This document shows positions 38,779 to 49,100 of a stretch of DNA of 64,000 bases, piece by piece. Origin of the DNA: a virus; the IMG/VR virus record IMGVR_UViG_3300035181_001055, positions 1 through 64,000 of that record; one strand, 5' to 3'. The stretch's first letter is position 1. Every line of letters begins with the position of its first letter. Position numbers and translations under genes: made by a program. The notes under the pieces were generated by a model. It was given only the letters and a program-made list of their open reading frames with translations, searched no databases and was not told the DNA's origin.

Positions 38779-40157
38779 TGGCAACATGCTACGAAGAAAT
38801 TTCTAATTTACTTACAACTAAATCGATTGATGATATCGATCAGATATTTCCGAATACAAGGACCAATTTTTCGATTGGGGCTGGTAACAAGCACATTTTT
38901 GTTTTCAAAACATCTAAACAAGATACGGTAAAATTTTCAACTGAGCTATATCCGTCAGGATCAAATACCAGCATAAAAATGATAATTAACATTTTTTCAT
39001 ATGATGAAAACACGAAGTCTCTAATTGATCTAGGATCAACTCTCATTGAAGAGATGTTTCAAGATTTTCAAAAAGACTTAACGGCTGGCACATTCTTTAT
39101 GTGTGTCACAAATTATTTCTCAACCATTGATGCGTATATAACTGGAATATTTTCAGGATTTGAGTCATGGGCTAAAATATCAGCAGTTTTCAGCGAAGGA
39201 TCATCCGTAATAACTACGGTTACACAAAAAAGACCCGAAAGAGTTTGCACTCGACCAATTTTCTATGATTTGATTGATGGCAACTTGCCGCCAGGAATCT
39301 CTCTTCTGAGTACTGGCAGACTTTATGGCACATTGCCTAATCTAGACTGCTGCGATGAAAACGCTAATTTGAGCCCTAGCGCAGATTGGTTTGGACAATA
39401 TCCGACAGGAGAGTGGCATCCATGGGGAAGACAATGGCGCTTCAAAGTTAGAATCACATTGCCTGGATTCCCATTAGCTATTGATGAAAGATGGTTCTGT
39501 ATACGTGTTTATAACAACTGGGATATTGAAAAAGAAAATTTTAAGAAACAGTTGCCATTTAGCAAAACATATGATGTTATAGTTGAGCCTGAAAATGATA
39601 TTGTGTTGGAGAGTCAATGCTTAGAATGCGATATAAAGACGCCTTCAGCAGAGAGAAAAATAATTGAATTGAAGGCTCTATGCGATCCATGCAATCCTGG
39701 ATCGCCTGATGACGCATCATTAGCCACGGGGCTGCAAATACCAGATAAAGATTATGACGAGAGAAATGACGCACAGACTATCAAGATACCTAACGGAATT
39801 GATGTCTCTTCAGATAATCTGATTTCATGGTATATGAAAACAGCACAGAAGAGCCAAAAAGAAATAGACACGCCAACTAAAGAGCTTATGAAAAAGCTCA
39901 TAAATAGTAGAATTTTCATAAATCTTCTTATAAAGAAAAGAATAATAGAAGCAGATTCTGATAAGCTAACTAGACTCGAAAATGTTAGAATCACTTTGCG
40001 AGACAATAAAGGACGCATACAATTGCGTCAGAGCGTTCTATTAGACGGGAGAAACAAGTCTGATATTGATTATGAATTTCTTATGAACGTGAATAAGTTA
40101 AATCAATCGTTGCCTATGGAATTCATTATCTTCTCAGGGGAGTATTCGTGCATATGA
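38778..40157 (+). CDS. Virion structural protein with Ig-like segment
   Basis: 459 aa from ATG 38778, overlapping the previous stop. Residues about 160-190 read FYDLIDGNLPPGISLLSTG then RLYGTLP, the signature of putative-Ig (He_PIG-type) domains seen in phage tail proteins. Cys pairs in the second half (QCLECD, CDPCNPG). The position between a fibre gene and PAAR suggests a tail or baseplate component. Start at 38769 possible but less likely. Confidence 0.6.
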   Translation: MATCYEEISNLLTTKSIDDIDQIFPNTRTNFSIGAGNKHIFVFKTSKQDTVKFSTELYPSGSNTSIKMIINIFSYDENTKSLIDLGSTLIEEMFQDFQKDLTAGTFFMCVTNYFSTIDAYITGIFSGFESWAKISAVFSEGSSVITTVTQKRPERVCTRPIFYDLIDGNLPPGISLLSTGRLYGTLPNLDCCDENANLSPSADWFGQYPTGEWHPWGRQWRFKVRITLPGFPLAIDERWFCIRVYNNWDIEKENFKKQLPFSKTYDVIVEPENDIVLESQCLECDIKTPSAERKIIELKALCDPCNPGSPDDASLATGLQIPDKDYDERNDAQTIKIPNGIDVSSDNLISWYMKTAQKSQKEIDTPTKELMKKLINSRIFINLLIKKRIIEADSDKLTRLENVRITLRDNKGRIQLRQSVLLDGRNKSDIDYEFLMNVNKLNQSLPMEFIIFSGEYSCI

Positions 40158-40369
40158 GCTTAAAAGATGAGTGCAAACCATGCACAACTGAAAAAATCAC
40201 AAAAGAATATAAAGAGTTGCCGACGTCTCTTTGTTGCGCGGACGATAAGAAAAATATACAACCAAGTAAACCCGCAATCAAAAAGAAAACTATATATTGC
40301 CTTAGAACATATGTAAGAAATATAACAAATCAGAAGTATTGCTTAGTTCCTCCTCGAGGATGCATATAA
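40148..40369 (+). CDS. Small Cys/Lys-rich protein, 73 aa
   Basis: Starts at GTG 40148 (5 nt after AGGGGAG) or ATG 40154 overlapping the previous stop. Contains DECKPCTTEK, SLCCADDKKN and YCLVPPRGC. Six Cys in 73 residues suggest metal or disulfide stabilisation. Directly before PAAR, so perhaps a spike or hub accessory. Confidence 0.5.
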   Translation: MHMSLKDECKPCTTEKITKEYKELPTSLCCADDKKNIQPSKPAIKKKTIYCLRTYVRNITNQKYCLVPPRGCI

Positions 40370-40372
40370 ATA
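40365..40372 (+). promoter_or_regulatory. Late promoter (TATAAATA, perfect)
   Basis: Exact T4 late box, 20 bp before the PAAR gene and overlapping the previous stop. Confidence 0.75.
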
Positions 40373-40391
40373 TGAGATAAAGGAGAAAAAG

Positions 40392-40679
40392 ATGGGAATG
40401 CCAGCATGTAGACTCGGCGACATTTGTACAGGACATGGATGTTTTCCGCCTCGCCCTTGTATAAGCGGGAGCGAAAACGTCTTAGTTAACGGCAGACCTC
40501 AGCATAGAGTCGGCGACGCATGGGCTGCTCATTGTTGCCTTCTCTGCCACCCAGGAGCTCTCGCTTCAGGGAGCTCAACAGTAATTGTAAATGGTTTAGG
40601 CGCAGGAAGAATCGGTGACCCTGTTTCATGCGGAAGCATAGTAATGACTGGGTCTGAAAATGTTATCATAGGTGGATAA
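40392..40679 (+). CDS. 5.4: PAAR-domain spike tip protein (gp5.4-like)
   Basis: 95 aa. MPACRLGDICTGHGCFPPRP, SGSENVLVNGRP, HRVGDAW, then GSSTVIVNGLGAGRIGDP and a closing SENVIIGG: the double repeat of PAAR proteins. Cys and His residues would bind the single metal of the cone. It sharpens the end of gp5. AAAGGAGA precedes the ATG. One-base overlap with gp25. Confidence 0.93.
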   Translation: MGMPACRLGDICTGHGCFPPRPCISGSENVLVNGRPQHRVGDAWAAHCCLLCHPGALASGSSTVIVNGLGAGRIGDPVSCGSIVMTGSENVIIGG

Positions 40680-41068
40680 TGGAAGAAATCATTCTTTATA
40701 AAGACCTAGATCTTTCTTTAGTTCCTCATCCTTTAACAGGGGATATCTATCCAAAGACGAACGCCGATGCTGTTAAAAGAGCACTACTTCATTTGATGTC
40801 TTGGGAAAAATGGGACGTCCCATTCTCATCTATGCACCACAATCATTTAAGAGAAGATCTCTTCGATCTTCCGAGCAATCCAGTCAAATCAAGCATCCGC
40901 TCTAAAATTGAATGGCTTATAAAGACATTCGAGCCAAGGGTTAAAATTAGTGAAATAGATGTTGAATTATCACAAGATGAAACTTCTTATGTAATAACCA
41001 TAATGTACATAATCCAAAGTTTGCTGATCAATGATAACATTAGCTTCTACATTCAGAGAGTCAGGTAA
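40679..41068 (+). CDS. 25: Baseplate wedge protein gp25
   Basis: 129 aa (T4 132). DLDLSLVPHPLTGDIYPKTN, AVKRALLHLM, WDVPFSSM and LREDLFDLPSN, IEWLIKTFEPRVKISEI are the gp25 motifs, including the EPR-like core. It joins sheath to baseplate and starts sheath assembly. gp6 follows immediately. Confidence 0.93.
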   Translation: MEEIILYKDLDLSLVPHPLTGDIYPKTNADAVKRALLHLMSWEKWDVPFSSMHHNHLREDLFDLPSNPVKSSIRSKIEWLIKTFEPRVKISEIDVELSQDETSYVITIMYIIQSLLINDNISFYIQRVR

Positions 41069-42883
41069 ATGAAATCATTTCCCATAGATGGTTTGGATTT
41101 CGACGAAATAAAATCAAATTTCATCGAATTTCTTAAACAAGACGCAGCGTACAAAGATTACAATTTTGACGCTAGCGGAATAAGTTCTCTTATTAACATC
41201 TTCGCCTACAATGCGCATTACATTGGATACTACGTGAAAATGCTTTTGAATGAGAGCTTCATTGATAGCGCAACACAGCGCGAAACATTGCTTAGCAAAG
41301 CGAAGTTGAATGGGTATATCCCGAAAGGTGTAAGAAGCGCTAGAGCTCGTGTCATTCTGACATGCGACGCTGATATCTCGCAAGATCCTGAGAAAAAAAG
41401 CGTCATAATCCCTCGAGGGAGCTATTTCTCAGGTGCAAATACAAATAATGATAGCAGAACATTCTATGTAATCGACGATGTTATATGTTACAATAGAGAA
41501 GAATATAATGGCCCTAATAATGTTCGATTCGTTCGCTATACTTCTCCTGAATTCACTGTTTATGAAGGAGTGATGAAAAAATGGAGATTCGTAGTAAATT
41601 CGTCAGAAATCAATCAGCGATTTATCATAAAAGACGCAACAGTTGATATTGACACACTTCGAATAGACGTATATAATGATTCAAATAGCACAGAAAAAAC
41701 AGAATTCAAGTTAGCTAGCAATCTTTTTGATTTGCAACCTGATAGTAAAGTTTTCTATATAAGCACCAATGAAGACGGTTACTACGAAATATTTTTCGGT
41801 AATGATCAATTTGGAGCTAAATTAGGAAACGGAAATATGATTGAAGCCAGCTACCTTAGCTCAAAAGGAGAATCTGGCAATGGATGCAAAACCATGACGT
41901 ATGTTCAGCCGCCACAGTCCATATACACTAGAAATACCACTGCATTCTTTTCCATATTCTCAACCAATGTGACAGAAGTTAGTAATGGTGGTATGGATGA
42001 AGAAACCATAGATGATTTAAGATTCAATATACCAAATCATTACCGTCGTCAGAATAGAATTGTAACTGAAAGTGATTATAGAAGTATATTGTTAAATGAG
42101 TTTAGAAATATTGATAGCATAAATGTGTGGGGTGGCGAAAAAAATTATACACGAGAATATGGAACTGTTTTTATTTGCATAAAACCAAAGTACGGATTGA
42201 CTCTAAGCGGCTACGCTCGAGAGGAAATTGAGCAGATACTAACGAAATATGGCGTTGTAGGAATTCAGCAAAAGATTGTTGATCCAGAATATTTGAAATT
42301 GGATATAAACCTATTTGTAAAGTATAACTCATCAGTCACGTATAAAAGCATAGGTGAAATCGAAAGTCTGGTATATGATATGGCTGTATCATATGGAAAA
42401 GAAAAACTCGATAAGTTTGACGCAGGGTTAAGTGAAGTTGACTTCTTGGACTATATTCGTCAAAGCGAGCCATCAATAACGAGAATTTACAGCACGAAAA
42501 CGATGTCTAAAGACGTTACAATCATATATCGTGCATCAACTGAACATATAGTTATTTTTGGAAACAAGATTGTTCAAGGAAGTTTGAAGAGCTCAGTGTT
42601 TACTTACGGAATGAACAAATGCAGTATATCTGATGACGGGAGCGGCAGTCTTTGGGTGATGAGCAACGGAGATAAGCTGATTAATAAACCGATCGGGACA
42701 ATTGATTATGAAAACGGGATCGTTAAATTTATACTTGACATCGACATTATTAGCGACACCGATTACAATAAAACTAGAGGGTTGATTGAGTTCACAGCAA
42801 ATCCAGCTCTAAATGATATCGATACTTATTTGAATAATATAATCATATTCAACAATGTCAATGTGAATGTAACTTATGCGTAA
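41069..42883 (+). CDS. 6: Baseplate wedge protein gp6
   Basis: 604 aa (T4 660). LDFDEIKSNFIEFLKQDAAY, NIFAYNAHYIGYYVKMLLNE, SKAKLNGYIPKGVRSARARV and the RIVTESDYRSILLNEF block belong to the gp6/J family that forms the inner baseplate iris. Follows gp25 without spacing and overlaps the next gene by eight bases. Confidence 0.92.
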   Translation: MKSFPIDGLDFDEIKSNFIEFLKQDAAYKDYNFDASGISSLINIFAYNAHYIGYYVKMLLNESFIDSATQRETLLSKAKLNGYIPKGVRSARARVILTCDADISQDPEKKSVIIPRGSYFSGANTNNDSRTFYVIDDVICYNREEYNGPNNVRFVRYTSPEFTVYEGVMKKWRFVVNSSEINQRFIIKDATVDIDTLRIDVYNDSNSTEKTEFKLASNLFDLQPDSKVFYISTNEDGYYEIFFGNDQFGAKLGNGNMIEASYLSSKGESGNGCKTMTYVQPPQSIYTRNTTAFFSIFSTNVTEVSNGGMDEETIDDLRFNIPNHYRRQNRIVTESDYRSILLNEFRNIDSINVWGGEKNYTREYGTVFICIKPKYGLTLSGYAREEIEQILTKYGVVGIQQKIVDPEYLKLDINLFVKYNSSVTYKSIGEIESLVYDMAVSYGKEKLDKFDAGLSEVDFLDYIRQSEPSITRIYSTKTMSKDVTIIYRASTEHIVIFGNKIVQGSLKSSVFTYGMNKCSISDDGSGSLWVMSNGDKLINKPIGTIDYENGIVKFILDIDIISDTDYNKTRGLIEFTANPALNDIDTYLNNIIIFNNVNVNVTYA

Positions 42884-44504
42884 TCCATTATACCCTAAGA
42901 TAGAAAGCAGAATTCCTAATTTTATAACAGAGGAATATCCTGCTGCGCATAAATTAATAGTCGATTTTTACAAATGGCTGGAAGAAGACGAAAATTTCGT
43001 TCGCGTCCTAACAGAATTTAGAGAAGGCCAGGAAGTAAACAATCAAATCGAGCCTTACATTGACTATATCATATCTGAGCTAGGATGGATATTTGATCGC
43101 CCGTTAACTATTAGCAAAAGCGCATTAGTTTCATCGCTAAGAGATTTCTATCTGAGTAGAGGAAATGAAAATAGTTTCAAATACCTTTTCAGGGTTTTAT
43201 TTGGAGAAGAAGTAAGCATAAATTACCCAAGAAATCGACTATTCACTCTAAGTGATGCTAACTACAGCATAGATCATTGGATTTTGACATCCGCAAATAA
43301 TCTCGGAACTGCTTTGTTTGATGAAATTGTCGGAGGAGACTCATTAAGCATAACGGTAACAGGTATGAGAAGCGGCACATCGCTTTCAATAGAGAAAGTA
43401 ATTCCGTTCATATATGACAGCAAACAGTATTTGAAAATAATGGTCAATGAAACAAACCTAGATTTCATACCAAATGAAACCGTCGAAATATCTAATGGCG
43501 AAAACTATGTTCTTGAAACAATTTTTGCATGCACAAAAATAAACATCAAGAACTCTGGCACTTTGTATAATCCAGGAGATATTATTTCAGTTCAAGGATC
43601 AGAGATAAAAGGATTTGCTAAAGTAAAGAGCATCTATGGAGGCGGAATATCAAGCGTCTCAATCATTAACCCAGGGTCAGGCTATACTGTAGGCGATCAA
43701 ATAAAAACCAGTTTCGTTGAAGAAGGATGGGGATTCTTCGCGACTGTCAGTGAAGTTGGAGCTAATGGCGAAATACAAGACGTAAAAATATGGAGTCCTG
43801 GCTACGATTATGTCAAGATACCAATTTTAACAATAACGTCGTTAGGCGGTCATGGCGCTTCTATTTCAGCTCATAGCGAAAATATCGGCGGAATAAAAAC
43901 AGCAGATATAATCGATCAATATTGGAAATATAACATACCAAATCCAACAGCTGTAGTTAATAGCGCAACTGGAACAGGAGCAGAAATAGATGTTGACATA
44001 AGCGGTTGTGTGAGCAGAGACACATCATCATATAAGAATACTAATGGATTTCTAGAAACTAACTGTATACTACATGATAGCGATTATTTCCAAAATTTCT
44101 CATATGAAGTTCATAGCAAAGTTGCGTCTGTAAGGTTCAATGATGCAGTAGATGACTTGCTGCACCCAGTAGGTTATAAGAGATACAATGTTTATCTGGA
44201 CGAATTATCAATCGCATTCCCGCAAATTGAAGGGTTTAGCGAAATCATAATAATCAAGAATCTCACACTGCCTTCTCTAAATACACAGGCTCCTCAATCT
44301 TATCTATATGATTGGGCATTTATTGACCAATCGAAGAAAAGCACAATTTTCAGCATAAATAATCTAGAGATGTTGAAATTTTCACCGAATCTAACTTATC
44401 AAAATAGCAATTTCGGTTCATTGACAACAGATGTATTCAACGTGCGGAATGACACAGTTGAATCTAGAACTATTGATCCTGAAATTTCTATCACAACGGT
44501 CTGA
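42876..44504 (+). CDS. Baseplate wedge component in the gp7 position
   Basis: 542 aa. AAHKLIVDFYKWLEEDENFV, SLRDFYLSRGNENSFKYLFR and VLFGEEVSINYPR are familiar from a virion protein placed after gp6 in distant T4-type phages (cyanophage-like). The middle holds three NPGSGYT-type beta repeats. It occupies the place of T4 gp7 but is half its length and not obviously homologous. Confidence 0.65.
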   Translation: MRNPLYPKIESRIPNFITEEYPAAHKLIVDFYKWLEEDENFVRVLTEFREGQEVNNQIEPYIDYIISELGWIFDRPLTISKSALVSSLRDFYLSRGNENSFKYLFRVLFGEEVSINYPRNRLFTLSDANYSIDHWILTSANNLGTALFDEIVGGDSLSITVTGMRSGTSLSIEKVIPFIYDSKQYLKIMVNETNLDFIPNETVEISNGENYVLETIFACTKINIKNSGTLYNPGDIISVQGSEIKGFAKVKSIYGGGISSVSIINPGSGYTVGDQIKTSFVEEGWGFFATVSEVGANGEIQDVKIWSPGYDYVKIPILTITSLGGHGASISAHSENIGGIKTADIIDQYWKYNIPNPTAVVNSATGTGAEIDVDISGCVSRDTSSYKNTNGFLETNCILHDSDYFQNFSYEVHSKVASVRFNDAVDDLLHPVGYKRYNVYLDELSIAFPQIEGFSEIIIIKNLTLPSLNTQAPQSYLYDWAFIDQSKKSTIFSINNLEMLKFSPNLTYQNSNFGSLTTDVFNVRNDTVESRTIDPEISITTV

Positions 44505-44512
44505 GGGACATT

Positions 44513-46072
44513 ATGCCAGCAAAATTTAGTCAAAATATTCGTAGTTTTACAAGCAACAGCTTTTTGAATTCCCTGCGCTCTAAAAAGCCAGACGCATGGG
44601 CTTCAGGTATGACGGTGACTGCTGGAAAAGTAGTCTATTACGACAAAGCAAAGTATGCAGCTACAACTTCAGGGATAACAGGCGGGAATCCCCCAACACA
44701 TCTTAGCGGCATTCAAAGCGACGGCGGCGTTAATTGGGTCTTTGTTGAAGCTATGCCATTCAATAATAGCTTCCAGGGCAATCTATATTTGTTCACTGGC
44801 AAGAAAACCGCATGGCAAGATGAAAATAACCCACCAATTCCTGTAACAACTGATGCGCAAGATTACACAACACTAAATGATATCATTGGACTAAAAGGAA
44901 TTTCGAGCGATAATATCAAATTGGGCGTTGCTAGAAATAACTGGACAAGTGGAGCTGTATACTCACAGTATGACAGTAACAAAGATCCTTTCGATCCTAC
45001 AGCATATACCAATCCATTTTTCGTTGTCACCGATGAGCTCAACATTTACAAATGTCTAAACAATAATAACAATTCGCCATCAACAAGCAAACCGACTGGC
45101 ACTAGCACTTCGATTATAAACCTTTCTGACGGATACTCATGGAAGTACATGGGATCTGTTAGCAGCCAAGATGCTGCTAATTTCTTAACAAGCGATTTCA
45201 TCCCTATTGAATACAAATCATATGACGATGGCTCTGAACAATGGAATGTACAGCAAACCGCAAAAGTAAAGAGTATTAGCACTTTCAAAATTCTATTGCA
45301 AACAGGGACTTTTTCCTCTCCAGTTGTAACTGTTGTAGGCGCAGGGAGCAACGCGAATGCATTCGCAACTAAAACACCAACAAATACAATTAATCAAGTC
45401 TTGCTAACTGATCCTGGAAGCGGGTACGACTCTGAGACTTATGCAGTTGTTGAAGAAAGCGGCTCTAGTGGGTCAGGTGCAATTGTAACAGTTTCGGCGA
45501 TAGATCCCACCACTGGAGCAATCCAAACATTCACTGTCAACAATCCAGGCAGCGGCTATACAAACGGAGCCATCGCTTTAATCACAGGTGATGGGACTGG
45601 CGCGACAGCAACAGCGACAGTTGCCGCTGACGGATCTATTCAATCCGTTAATATAACAAATGGCGGCACTGGTTATACAACAGCTAAAGTGTGGATCATC
45701 CCTGGGAGCGCAGGAGCTGTTGCGAAAGCAGTTTTGGCGCCAATGAATGGGCATGGTAGCAATATCACATGTGAACTAGGAGCATCAACAGCTATCATTA
45801 GTGCAACTCTCGAGAGCGACAGCCCTTATTTCCCAAACGGAGCTTCGAACGCATTTCGTCAAATAGGTATCATAACTGATATTGAGGATTCTTCTGGATT
45901 CGCATACTCTCCTTACTACATAGGACCAGCTCATCCTGATTTCACAAATAACTCTAGCACTCTAAATAAAATTGTTGCTGGGAAAGGGTATATCATTTAC
46001 TTGAGCAATATTATGAGCGTTACTCGAACAGACGGGCAAGAAGAGCATATAAAAGTTGCAATTGTATTCTGA
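44513..46072 (+). CDS. 8: Baseplate wedge protein gp8 with repeat insertion
   Basis: 519 aa against 334 in T4. N-terminal LGVARNNWTSGAVYSQYDSN, NPFFVVTDELNIYKCLNN, GYSWKYMGSV and C-terminal SDSPYFPNGASNAFRQIGII, YLSNIMSVTR, EHIKVAIVF match gp8. Residues about 265-420 are an inserted Gly/Thr/Ser-rich block with DPGSGYDSET, NPGSGYTNGA, NGGTGYTTAK repeats, also found in the 42876 protein. gp8 in T4 contacts gp7, gp10 and gp6. Confidence 0.82.
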   Translation: MPAKFSQNIRSFTSNSFLNSLRSKKPDAWASGMTVTAGKVVYYDKAKYAATTSGITGGNPPTHLSGIQSDGGVNWVFVEAMPFNNSFQGNLYLFTGKKTAWQDENNPPIPVTTDAQDYTTLNDIIGLKGISSDNIKLGVARNNWTSGAVYSQYDSNKDPFDPTAYTNPFFVVTDELNIYKCLNNNNNSPSTSKPTGTSTSIINLSDGYSWKYMGSVSSQDAANFLTSDFIPIEYKSYDDGSEQWNVQQTAKVKSISTFKILLQTGTFSSPVVTVVGAGSNANAFATKTPTNTINQVLLTDPGSGYDSETYAVVEESGSSGSGAIVTVSAIDPTTGAIQTFTVNNPGSGYTNGAIALITGDGTGATATATVAADGSIQSVNITNGGTGYTTAKVWIIPGSAGAVAKAVLAPMNGHGSNITCELGASTAIISATLESDSPYFPNGASNAFRQIGIITDIEDSSGFAYSPYYIGPAHPDFTNNSSTLNKIVAGKGYIIYLSNIMSVTRTDGQEEHIKVAIVF

Positions 46073-46073
46073 G

Positions 46074-46081
46074 AATAAATA
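46074..46081 (+). promoter_or_regulatory. Late promoter (AATAAATA)
   Basis: One mismatch from the late box, 31 bp before the 1928-aa gene. Confidence 0.55.
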
Positions 46082-46112
46082 AAATCAAAGTATTTCAGAA
46101 AGTCAGTCAATT

Positions 46113-49100
46113 ATGTCAATAAACGTTAACAAACAACCTTATTTCGATGATTTCGACGGCAACAAGAATTTTGTTAGCATTCTTTTTAAGCCGTCGAAGC
46201 CAGTGCAAACGCGCGAGTTGAATCAAATTCAAAGCATACAACATCATCAGCTCGAAAGATTTGCTGACCATGTTTTCAAGCACGGAGCTCTAATTAACGG
46301 GAATGCCCCTAAGAAGCTCGATACACCTTATGTTACGTTAGAAGCGAATAGCCCGTGGGACAACTCTCCTCTGAACCTCGATAGACTAAACGGAAAAGTT
46401 CTTAGAGGAAGAACTAGCCAAATCGAGGCGATTTTGGTCAAATCTGTCCCGATGACAGGCAATGACCCGAATACAATATATGTCAATTACACTCTAACTG
46501 CAGTTGACCAAAAAACGCATGTTTTCTTGAATGGAGAAGTAATCGACATCGTTGATAATAACGGCATTGTCACATATAGCTGTAAAGTTCGTTGCCCAAC
46601 GTGTGCAGGAAGCAATGATCCTCTTGCAAATTTGCCACCTACTGGAAAAGGGACTCTATGGAGCATACCTGAAAGCACTTACTATGTTAGCGGATATTTC
46701 GTCGATGTTGGACCCGACATCTTAGTAGCGGAAAAATACTCAACCGATAAAGAAAGTTATACTATCGGGTTTGACGTAGTTTTCGATATCGTAACAGCTG
46801 ACGACGATCCTAGTCTATATGATAATGCGCTAGGTTATCCGAATTATTCTGCTAGCGGTGCAGATCGAGCGAGAATTCGTTTGATTCCTGCTGTTCGTTC
46901 AACTAATTATTCAGACGGAGAAAATTTCGTAACGCTTGCTCGAGTCATTAAAGGCATTACCCAATATGTTACAACGAAAACAGATTATGCTGCTCTCATG
47001 GACACGCTTGCCGAAAGAACTTACGACCAAAGTGGGAATTATACTGTAATACCATTCCAAGTAAAATTCTTTGAGCATCTTAAAAAGAGCGCTGACGACC
47101 CTAACGGATATTTCACCGTCGACGAAGGTGGGAATGATAATTTGATGGTTGGAATCGTTAGCCCTGGGAAAGCGTATGTAAAAGGCTATCAAGTAGAACG
47201 AATTTCAGAGTCAATGGTTTTTCTTGACAAGGCAAGAGAAACGAAGAAGCTTCGCAATCAATTCAATAGATTCAGCAGTCTAAACTATGTACTTGTAACC
47301 CTTGACAATAATAGCTCATTTGCTCCAATTGGGTTATCAGGGTCTGGAATTTTCACTAATGAATCTGTTGATCTTTATGATGGAGCTATAAGCGGAAATC
47401 TCCCTACAGGAGCCATCATCGGAAAAATGAAAGTTTATGATGTTGAATATGATTCAACTGTAAGCGGCGTCGATCGTTATCGTCTATATGTCGCTAATAT
47501 TAGTATGAATCCAACAAAGACATATGACATGGTCAAGAGTCTCCATTATACAGGGGCAGTTTATTTTGCAGCATCAACTGTAAATGATGATTTGACAAAT
47601 AACCCCAAAATTTACAATAGTAACTCAACAGCTCTTATTTGGGATATTGGATGCTCTAATGTCAAGAGCTTGCATGACGCTGACAACCCAACAGTTAGCA
47701 GCATAAGTTATACGAGACGTCAGAAATTTAGCGCAACTCTAGATTCATCAGGAAGCTATACATTCAATGCAGGAACAAATGAAGTTTTTGATTCAGCTAA
47801 TCCGACGTATACTCTGTGCGGCGTAGTTGGAAGCAACGGCGCATTTACGAAACTCCCGCTATCAAATCTAACGATAACACCGAGTTCTATTCAAATCAAT
47901 GCCCCTTCGTATGCAGGAAAGACTTTTATACTATTCCATGGCGTCATAACCAGCAATGCAATTGAAAAGACAAAAACGCTGGTTAATAAAGTTGACACGG
48001 GGTTGCATCTAATTCAAGGGGCATTAACTCTGACGAAATCAGACCTATTCAAGTTGACAAGCATAACTACTTACAATCCAAATTCGCCTAACAATAAGAC
48101 AGATGTCACTAATTATTTTACATGGACAACGGGGCAAACCGACGATGCTTATGTGCCTATCGTTGCTACAGCAAATTCAAACGCTCCTAGTTGGGACGCT
48201 AACAATAGATTTGAAGTGACTTATACTTACTACGAACACAGCCCAGGCGATTTCTTTATTGTTGACAGCTACAGAAATATCATCGACGATACAAGCACAG
48301 AATACGGATACGAGGATATCCCTTACTATAAGTCATCATCTGGCGTAACATACGACATGAGGACATCATTTGATTTCCGCCCTCTAATTCTAGACACATC
48401 GCCAGTCGACGCAAAACAGCCTTCATTTAACGGCATCTATAAGGCGGACATTGAATATTATCTCCCGCGTATTGACATGATCGTCATTAACAAAGATGGC
48501 GACATTTTTCAGAAAAAAGGCATTAGTAGCGAATCTCCTGTTCCGCCAAGAATCGAAAGCGGAGACGAAATGGCGATTTACCAAGTTAATATGAAGCCTT
48601 TCGTGTATGATATCAAAAAAGATGTGACAATAAAGTTTATTGAGAATAAACGCTATACGATGCGCGACATTGGTCGGATAGAAGAGCGCATATCAAATAT
48701 TGAGTATCAGACTGTATTCTCTCTCTTAGAGAAACAATCAGCCGATATGTCTATTAAAGACGCAAATGGATTTGATAGATTCAAAAACGGATTCATTGTC
48801 GACAACTTCATGAATTATCAAGCTGCTGATTTAGGCAGCAATGAGTTCAGGGCAGCTCTCGACAGAAAAGCAGCAGAACTTCGCCCATCGTACACTATGT
48901 TCAATACAAAATTTGATCTCGATGAAGCTGTCACTAAAAATGCCAGAGTTCTAGGCACGATAGCATTGATTGATTACGATAGCGTAACTTTGAACGGCCA
49001 GCCATATGCAAGTAAACATATTTCTGTCAACCCATACTCAATATATGAGAAAAAAGGAAAAATGGTCTTGTCGCCAAACAATGATAGCTGGTGCGACGTT

